Of a stretch of 64,000 nt of DNA, positions 56,927-64,000 are shown piece after piece. The translations under genes were made by a program, and so were the position numbers. The notes beneath the pieces are model-generated. The model saw only the letters and a list, made by a program, of their open reading frames with translations, had not been told where the DNA came from and made no database searches. The DNA is from Dugong dugon (Eukaryota; Chordata; Mammalia; Sirenia; Dugongidae): contig CM057464.1 in assembly GCA_030035585.1 (NCBI GenBank), positions 28,475,465 through 28,539,464 on the forward strand. The letters are read 5' to 3'. Positions within the stretch are counted from its first letter, which is position 1; the number at the start of each line of letters is the position of its first letter.

Positions 56927-57070
56927 CTTCCCAGTAGCTGTTGAGCCAGTAAAGGAAATTTTGGATACCAGAGGATCAGTACAAAGAGCTTCCCCCACTT
57001 CCTTGGCCTTCTTTCTAGAACAGGGAACAACATTGTATACACCTGGAGGAATTCCAGCCTGCTTGGCAAG
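56927..57070 (-). CDS. ALDH5A1: ALDH5A1 NAD-binding exon, first in window
   Basis: The 144-base, 48-codon exon lies between a CTTTACAG acceptor and a GTATGT donor. It reads [20 protein letters not shown], then [20 protein letters not shown] and TGSTATGK. Phe-Thr-Gly-Ser-Thr with the following Gly is the ALDH coenzyme-binding loop. If the human ten-exon layout holds, the six exons here are numbers 5-10. The first exons, with the mitochondrial presequence, lie beyond the right edge: no matching peptide is present between 57.1 and 64 kb. Confidence 0.95.
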
Positions 57071-57344
57071 CTGTAAAGAGAAACAGCAAATACATAGCAA
57101 GCAACAAGTGATCAAACTGAAAACAAAGAGAGAAGGAACAAATAAGAAGTTTTAATCCAAAATGTAATGGAAAAAACTTTAGGCTGGACTTGGGGACAGA
57201 GTAAGCACCTATATGGGACTGAAATAAGGTTTTTATTAGTGTTAGAGTGACATTAATGTTTGTGTTGTTAAATTTCATTAAAATAAAATTTCTTAGAGTA
57301 TGAGTTTCAATGTGACCTTTGGTTAAAGAAAAAAACAAACAAAA

Positions 57345-58095
57345 AACTTGGAAGACACCATTTCATACCCACTAAGATGGCTATTATCAGAAAATAAGTG
57401 TTCACAAGGCTATGGAGAAACTGGAACCCTTATCCATTGCTGGTGGGAATATAAAAAGGTACAGCTGCTGTGGAAAACAGTTTGGTGGTTCCTTAAAAAG
57501 TGAAACAGAATTGCCATATGATCCAGCAATTCTACTCTTAGGTATATACCCAAAAGAACTGAGAGCAGGAACTCAAACAGATAATTTTACTCCAATGTTC
57601 ACTGCAGCATTATTCATAATAGCCAAAAGGTGGAAACAACCCAAGTGTCCATCAACAAACGAATAGTTAAACAAAATGTGGTATACACATAAAATTAAAT
57701 ATTAACGCATAAAGAGAAAGGAAGTTCTGATAAATGTTATGACAGAATGGATGAACCTTGAAAACATTATGCTGAGTGAGTTAAGTCAGATAACAAAAGG
57801 ACAAATACTGTAGGATCCTATTTACATGAAATATCTAGAAAAGGCCAATGTATAGAGACCAAAGTTTATTAGTGATGATCAGGGATTAGTGGACGGAGGT
57901 GGGTTAGGGGACAGGGGCGTAGGGAGTTATTGTTTAAGCAGTACTGATTTTCTGTCTGGGTTGAGGGAAAACATTTGGAAGTATATAGAGGTGACGGTTG
58001 CACAACATGTCACTGAATCGAACGTTTAAAATGGTTAAAATGACAAATATTTTGTTATATATACTTTATAACAATAAAAAAAGTACAATGAAATC
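57345..58095 (+). mobile_element. Old L1 3' end
   Basis: Sense L1 end of ORF2 and 3' UTR (ACTAAGATGGCTATTATCAG, GGGAATATAAAAAGGTACAG), ending TTATAACAATAAAAAAAG. It sits just upstream of the ALDH5A1 exon at 56927 in gene orientation, antisense to the gene. Confidence 0.8.
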
Positions 58096-58501
58096 AACAC
58101 AATCTTAAGCAAATAAAACTTCAAACCAATGTAACAGCAACAAAAAGAAAAAAACTTGGATTTCTTTCCCAAGCAGAATCAGAGGAGATTTCAAGAGAAA
58201 AGTTATTTTGTTTTGTGGGTGGGAACAATCCAGCGACAGCTACAAGGCCTGTGTGGCACCAGCAGCTGTGTGTGAGGGGGGTGAGGGCAAAAATAGGGTG
58301 TACGATGGACTCGGGAACAGAGGACTCTAAAGAGCCTGTTCACGGAAAGCACAGAGGCCAGTCTGAGAACACTGAGTACAAGGGACTCTCCAATAAGGGC
58401 AGAGGGAATGGAGGGTCTGACCCCTACCAATGGCATGATGAAGGAAGACAAAGTCCAGGTAAAAGCGGGGGATAGGAACAGAGCCAGGGAACCTCAGAAA
58501 G
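58096..58501. other. Unique intron
   Basis: Short nonrepetitive stretch between two L1 elements. Nothing coding is recognised, although two open frames occur (58203-58475). Confidence 0.35.
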
Positions 58502-59756
58502 CAAGTTGTCTTATTTTTTCCCATACAAAAATTTATACATACATTTTTGCATCAATGTTCATGGGGGATATCGGTCTGTAATTTTCTTTTTTGTGCTGTC
58601 TTTACCTGGTTTTGGTATCAGGGTTATGCTGGCTTCACAGAATGAGTTTGGAGGTATTCCATCCTTTTCTATGCTCTGAAATACTTTTAGTAGTAGGGTG
58701 TTAACTCTTCTCTGAAAGTTTGGTAGAATTCTCCAGTGAAGCCATCCAGGCCAGAGCTTTTTTTTGTTGGGAGTTGTTTAATTACCTTTTCAGTCTCTTC
58801 TTTTGTTATGGGTCTGTTCAGATTTTCAATATCACTTTGTTGTAGTTTGGGTAGGCCGTGTGTTTCTAGAAATTTATCCATTTCCTCTAGGTTTTCAAAT
58901 TTGTTAAGAGTACAATTTTTCATAGTATTCTGTTATGATTCTTTTAATTTCAGTTGGGTCTGTTGTGATATCACCCATCTCATTTCTTATATGGGTTGTC
59001 CGCTTCCTCTCCTGTTTTTCTTTTGTCAGTTTGGCCAATGGTTTATCAATTTTGTTGATCTTTTCAAAGAACCAGCTTTCGGTCTTTCAATTGTTTTTCT
59101 CTTCTCTATTTCATTTAATTCTGCTCTAATTCTTATTATTTCCTTTCTTCTGGTACCTGAGGGCTTCTTTTGCTGCTCTTTCTACTTGTTTGAGTTGTAG
59201 GGTTGTTTTGATTATGACCCTTTCTTCTTTTTGGATGTGTACATTTATTGCTATAAACTGACCTCTGAGCACTGCTTTTGCTGTGTCCCAAAGATTCTGG
59301 TAGGATATGTTTTCATTCTCATTTGATTCTATGAATTTCTTTATTCCATCCTTAATTTCGTCTATAACCTAGTAATTTTTAAGCACGGTGTTGTTCAGTT
59401 TCCCTGTGTTTGATTTCTTTTCCTTGCTTTTCTGTTGTTTATTTCTGCTTTTATGGCTTTATGGTCAGAAAAAATGCTTTGTAATATTTTCATGCTTTGG
59501 ATTTTGTTAAGGTTTGCTTTATGGCCTAATATGTGGTCTATTCTGGAGAATGTGCCATGTGCCTTGGAAAAGAAAGTATACTTGGCTGCTGTTGGGTGGA
59601 GTGTTTGGCATATGTCTATGAGATCAAGTTGGCTGATTGTAGCACTTAGCTCTTCTGTGTCTTTGCTGAGCTTCTTTCCGGATGTTCTGTCCTTCGCCAA
59701 AAGTGGTGTATTGAAGTCTCCTACTACTGTTGTAGAGCTGTCTCTTTTCAGTACTG

Positions 59757-60185
59757 TTAAGAGTTTATGTATTTTGGAGCCCTGTTGTTGGGTGTGTAAA
59801 CATTTATTATAGTTATGTCCTCCTGGTGTATTGAGCCTTTAATCATTATATAGGGTCCTTCCTTATCCTTTGTGGGGGATTTTACTTTAAAGTCTATTTT
59901 GTCAGAGATTAATATTGCCACTCCTGCTCTTTTCTGAGTGTTGTTTCCTTGATATATTTTTTTCCATCCTTTGAGTTTTAGTTTGTTTGTGTCTTTAAGT
60001 CTAAGGTGCGTCTCTTGTAGGCAGCATATAGATGGATCATGTTTTTTTATCCAATCTGCCACTCTCTGTCTCTTTATTGGTGCATTTAGTCCATTTACAT
60101 TCAGCGTAATTATTGATAGGTATGAGTTTAGTGCCATCATTTGGATGTCTTTTTTTGTGCATTGTTCACAGTTTCTTTGTCCCAC
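59757..60185 (-). pseudogene. L1 ORF2 endonuclease domain fragment
   Basis: A 142-codon frame with the APE-type endonuclease N-terminus (SIITLNVNGLNAPIKRQRVA, CCLQETH, GVAILISDK, INVYTPNN). The catalytic Asn and Glu motifs are visible. The frame breaks before the second half of the domain. Confidence 0.85.
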
Positions 60186-61247
60186 TTAATTTTCTGTGCT
60201 GAGTCATCTTTTTCATTGTTGCTGTTTTTTTGTTGGCTGAGCCTTTATATTTTTCTAGTTTTTCATTTTGACTTGCAGGACTGTTAGTTTCCTTTGTGGT
60301 TACCTTAATATTTACCCCTATTTTTCTAACTTTATACTAGTCTTTTATTTCTTTATGTCACCTTGACTTCCTCTCCATATGAAAAATCTGTGTCTACATT
60401 TTGTAAGTCCCTCTTGTTTGTTTTAATGTCATCATCTTTTACATATTTACATCTGTTTTCCTATTTTCAGCATTTTAGTTTTGATTTACTTTTGTGACTT
60501 CCCTATCTGGGTTGATACCTGGTTGCTCTGTCCTGTGTTCTAGTCTTGGGTTGTTATCTGATGTTACTGATTTTCTAACCAAAGGACTCCCTTTAGTATT
60601 TCTTGTAATTTTGGTTTGGTTTTTGCAAATTCCCTAAACTTCTGTTTATCTGGAAATGCCCTAATTTCGCCATCATATTTGAGAGACAGTTTTGCTGGAT
60701 ATATAATTCTTGGCTGGCAGTTTTTTTCCTTCAAGGCGTTATATATGTCATTGCATTGCCGTCTCGCCTGCATGGTTTCTGCTGAGTAATCCAAGCTTAC
60801 TCTTATTGACCCTCCTTTGTAGATGACTTTTCGTTTATCCCTAGCTGCTCTTAAAATTCTCTCTTTATCTTTGGTTTTCGCAAGTTTGATTATAATGTCT
60901 TGGTGACTTTCTCTTGGGATCTACCTTACGTTGTGTTTGATGAGCGTCTTGGATAGATATCTTGTCATCTTTCACAATACCAGGGAAGTTTTCTGCCAAC
61001 GAAAATTCCACAATTCTCTATGTATTTTCTATTATCCCCCCCATGCTCTGGTACTCCAGTCACTTGCAGGTTACTCCTCTTTATAGCATCCCACATAATT
61101 CTTAGGGTCTCTTCATTTTTTTAAATCTTTTTATCTGATTTTTTCCTCAAATAAGTTGTCATCAAGTGCTTTATCTTCAATCTCACTAATTCTGACTTCC
61201 ATTGCGTCAATTCTGCTCCTATGACTTTCTATTGAGTTGTCTAATTC

Positions 61248-61631
61248 TTAAATTTTATTGTTAATCTTCTGGATTTCTGATTGCTGTCTCTCTATGGATT
61301 CTTGCAGCCTGTTAAATTTGTCATTATGGTCTTCTATAATCTTTTTAATTTTCTCTATTGTGTGGTCTGCATTTTGCTTAATTTCTTTCCCAATTTCTTG
61401 AAGAGTTCTGTATATTAATCTTTTGTATTCTGCCTCTGGTAATTCCAAGAAATTTTCCTCCTCTGGAAAATGCCTAGATTCTTTATTTTGGGAGCTTGCT
61501 GAAGCCATCATGGATTGCCTCTTTATGTGATTTGATATTGACTGTTGTCTCCGAGCCATTAATAAGTTATTATATTTATTTAATGTCTGGTTACTCTGTC
61601 CTAGCTTCTTGTTTTGTTCTGATATGACCAA
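61248..61631 (-). pseudogene. L1 ORF1 N-terminal frame
   Basis: A 127-codon frame with MARRQQSISNHIKRQSMMA and a coiled-coil segment (KKIIEDHNDKFNRLQESIER). Interrupted before the RNA-binding domain; the C-terminal part resumes at 60564-60794. Confidence 0.75.
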
Positions 61632-63170
61632 ATAGGCTGCTCGTATGAACTAGTTTGATTATTGGCACCTTTGAAGCTCTAATGTCCTGTCACCAGGTGG
61701 TTAGATCTGTTACTAGGTATGTGAGCTCAGGAGTCTGCCCACTCCTCCTGTATGGATCTGGCTCCGGTGTCCAGGTAGATAGGCACCAAGTGTGTGGTGC
61801 AGGCTCTCACTTACAGTCCTAGACAGGCATGGGTGATTGGTGTAGGCACAGGTATCTGGCTGCAGCAGGGGGACACACTCTGAGCAAGGCAGGAAGTCGA
61901 CGGCTGCCCCCGCGTGTCCAGGAGGAAGGCATTTCTCTGTTCCCTAGCGTGAATAGTTGGGTGGGTTCTGCAGCCGGATTATGAGCACCTAATGCTGTTG
62001 GCTGTAAGGACTGGGGGCCACCTCTTATTCATGGGCACCTATCGCAGGTGGCTAGGTGGCATGGGTGGAGCCACCAGTCCTCAGGCCCCTGATGTGGGTA
62101 GGTGAAGACCTTGCTTAATGGGCAGAGCAGTGTCAAATGTCAAGAACCTGCCACTTCACCGCTGAAACAGTTGAAGTTAGACTCCCAATATATACCCTGT
62201 TGTACTGCGGTAATGAAGGCCTATGCTGTTGAGATGGGCCCATACAAGTCTATGCAGGGGGAAAGGCACTCAAAGTCCGTGGATCCCTTATGCTTGTGCC
62301 TAGGCAAAGGAGTTGTGCCTACCCTGGATTCCTGGCTTAGGGGAGCCAGCAGATTATTTTTTCCCTTGTTTGTTAATTTGTTCACTCTCTAAGGCAGAGA
62401 GAATGGTTCTGGGATTGTGACAGATCCTACTTCCGGCCCAGGGGACTCAGCAATTGCTGAAGCTGATCTGCAACCCAGTGCAGAGCAGGGAGTGGGGAGG
62501 TAAATGGGAGAGAGATTTTTCCCTAAGGGAGGTTATTTTGATCTGCGTGATAAGCCATTCGCAAGTACTTATCTTTTTCTGATCGAGGGCTGCTTCTCAC
62601 TGGTTCTGGGTGGCCGTGTAGACTCTGGTGCTGGGTCTCTACTGCTGCGGGAAATTGCCTCCCAAGCACCACCGCTTGCCTGCCTCACAGCTCACCCACG
62701 AGCTGATTAGGCCTGAATGGCTCAGGCTCTTGCCAGGTCAGGTCTGGCAACTCCTCGCTGCTTCTGAACTGTCTCTCCCTCCCCCTGCCACTCAGTCCGG
62801 TTCCTCAACTCTGCCTTTGATGTTCAGGGCTCCGAGACTGCCATATATAATCACATCACTTGTTTTTTTGGGTCTTTGTTGTAAGAGGGTCCACCGGAAG
62901 TGTCTGACTACTCTGCCATCTTGGCCTCACCTCCTCAAGTCGTCTTATTTTTGAACACACAAAAACAACAACTGGTACTCTCTGAAGTTAGAGAAGCTGT
63001 TTCTAATCAGGCCTCTCCGTAAAAGTTCAGAAAAAGTTACTTTACGTAAAAATAAACTCAATTCAAAAAAATAAATAAATAAAATCACTTCTCAGAAAAA
63101 TACTGAGGTCAAATCCCATACAAAGTTATTAAAAGAAAAAAAGAGATTCCCCAGAGGCAATAAAAGTATG

Positions 63171-63842
63171 TTGTTGTTAAATGTTGCCGACTTGGTTCCA
63201 ATTCATAGTGACCCTGCGTACAACAGAACAAAACACCACCTGGTCCTGCACTATCCTCAGAATTGTTGTTATGTTTGAGCCCATAGTTGCAGCCACTGTC
63301 ACAATTCATCGTGTCAAGGGTCCTCCTCTTTTTTTTAACAAGCATGATGTCCTTTTCTAGGGGCTGGTCGTCCCTCCTGATAACATGTCCAAAGTTATAT
63401 GAGATGAAGTCTCACCATCCTCACTTCCAAGGAGCATTCTAGGTGTATTTCTTCCAAGACAGACTTGTTCATTCTCTGGAAGTCCGTGGTATATTCAATA
63501 TTCTTCACTAACACCATAATTCAAAGGTATCACTTCTTCTTTGGTCTTCCTTATTCACTGTCCAGCTTTTGCATGCATATGAGGTGATTGAAAATATCAT
63601 GGCTTGGGTTAGGTTCACCTTAGTCCTCAAAATGACAGCTTTGCTTTCGAACACTTGAAAGAGGTCTTTTGCAACAGATTTGCCCAATACAATATGTTGT
63701 TTGATTTCCTGAGTGCTGCTTCCATGGGCATTGACTGTGGATCCATGTAAAATGAAATCCTTGACAACATCAATCTTTTCTTCATTTAATATAATGTTGT
63801 TTATCGGTCCAAATAAAAGCATACCAGAAAGATATGCCCACA
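63171..63842 (-). mobile_element. RTE (BovB-like) 3' fragment
   Basis: A - sense RTE end with RT C-terminal frame 63508-63843 (VKDFILHGSTVNAHGSSTQE, WTVNKEDQRRSDTFELWC) and a GTTGTTGTTAAATG tail. 5'-truncated at about 63842 (GTTTATCGGTCC). Confidence 0.82.
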
Positions 63843-64000
63843 AAACAGGTTAAAACAGTAATTTATTATTTCAAAATAAGGTAAAAGATGTTAAGAAAAT
63901 TATACAAGATACAAAAGAACAACATGATCAGAATTAGAAAAAATTAGAAATGACGTAAGAGAATAAAGGAAAGAATTAGAAATAAAATAAAAATATCATT

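Larger units (their letters stand above)
58518..62935 (-). mobile_element. L1 with both ends and target duplications but internal deletion
   Basis: A reversed L1 flanked by AAGTTGTCTTATTTTT (58502-58517) and AAGTCGTCTTATTTTT (62936-62951). Its very 3' end (58518-58547, CCATACAAAAATTTATACAT) is joined directly to the middle of ORF2 (from about 58550). The second half of ORF2 and nearly all the 3' UTR are missing. Remaining parts are the RT N-terminal frame (58687-58923), endonuclease (59757-60185), ORF1 (60564-61631, broken) and 5' UTR (about 61640-62935). Confidence 0.88.

Overview
This window is vertebrate nuclear DNA from an afrotherian mammal, most likely a proboscidean or another paenungulate. 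The evidence is the many copies of the tRNA-headed AfroSINE family (sense strand begins GGAGCCCTGGTGGCACAG and ends in a GGGTTTGGTTTTT-type tail), together with RTE/BovB-like retroposons, several generations of L1 and MaLR-type solo LTRs. There are no prokaryotic genes, CRISPR arrays or functional RNA genes. Nearly all open reading frames are retroposon debris.

Two protein-coding genes lie tail to tail, as in human 6p22. On the + strand, about 3.0-14.3 kb, are the last five recognisable coding exons of KIAA0319, a type I membrane glycoprotein linked to dyslexia and neuronal migration: the end of the ectodomain, the Cys-rich C6 segment, the transmembrane helix and the cytosolic tail. On the - strand, 24.8-57.1 kb, are the last six coding exons of ALDH5A1, mitochondrial succinate-semialdehyde dehydrogenase of the GABA shunt. 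Its upstream exons lie beyond the right edge.

The two genes are in very different condition. All six ALDH5A1 exons are open and in compatible phase, have AG/GT splice sites and keep the catalytic residues. KIAA0319 carries several apparently independent defects within about 9 kb: an AC instead of AG acceptor, an in-frame TGA in the transmembrane helix, incompatible intron phases in the tail (about 4 bases missing), an extra cysteine in the C6 segment, loss of the tyrosine of the endocytosis motif, and a displaced stop codon. I read this as possible lineage-specific loss or decay of KIAA0319, and it is the most interesting observation here.

Layout: 1-2.6 kb L1 tails; 3-14.3 kb KIAA0319 3' half; 14.3-24.7 kb intergenic, with 3' UTR candidates and an unidentified terminal-exon-like ORF at 21.5-21.7 kb; 24.8-57.1 kb ALDH5A1 with introns full of repeats. 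These include an ORF2-less 'half-L1' (26.1-29.8 kb), a 5'-truncated L1 with a nested LTR and SINE (30.4-33.4 kb) and a nearly full-length L1 (47.4-55.2 kb) with perfect 16-bp target duplications. From 57.3 to 64 kb lie an old L1 tail, an internally deleted L1 (58.5-62.9 kb) and an RTE 3' fragment.
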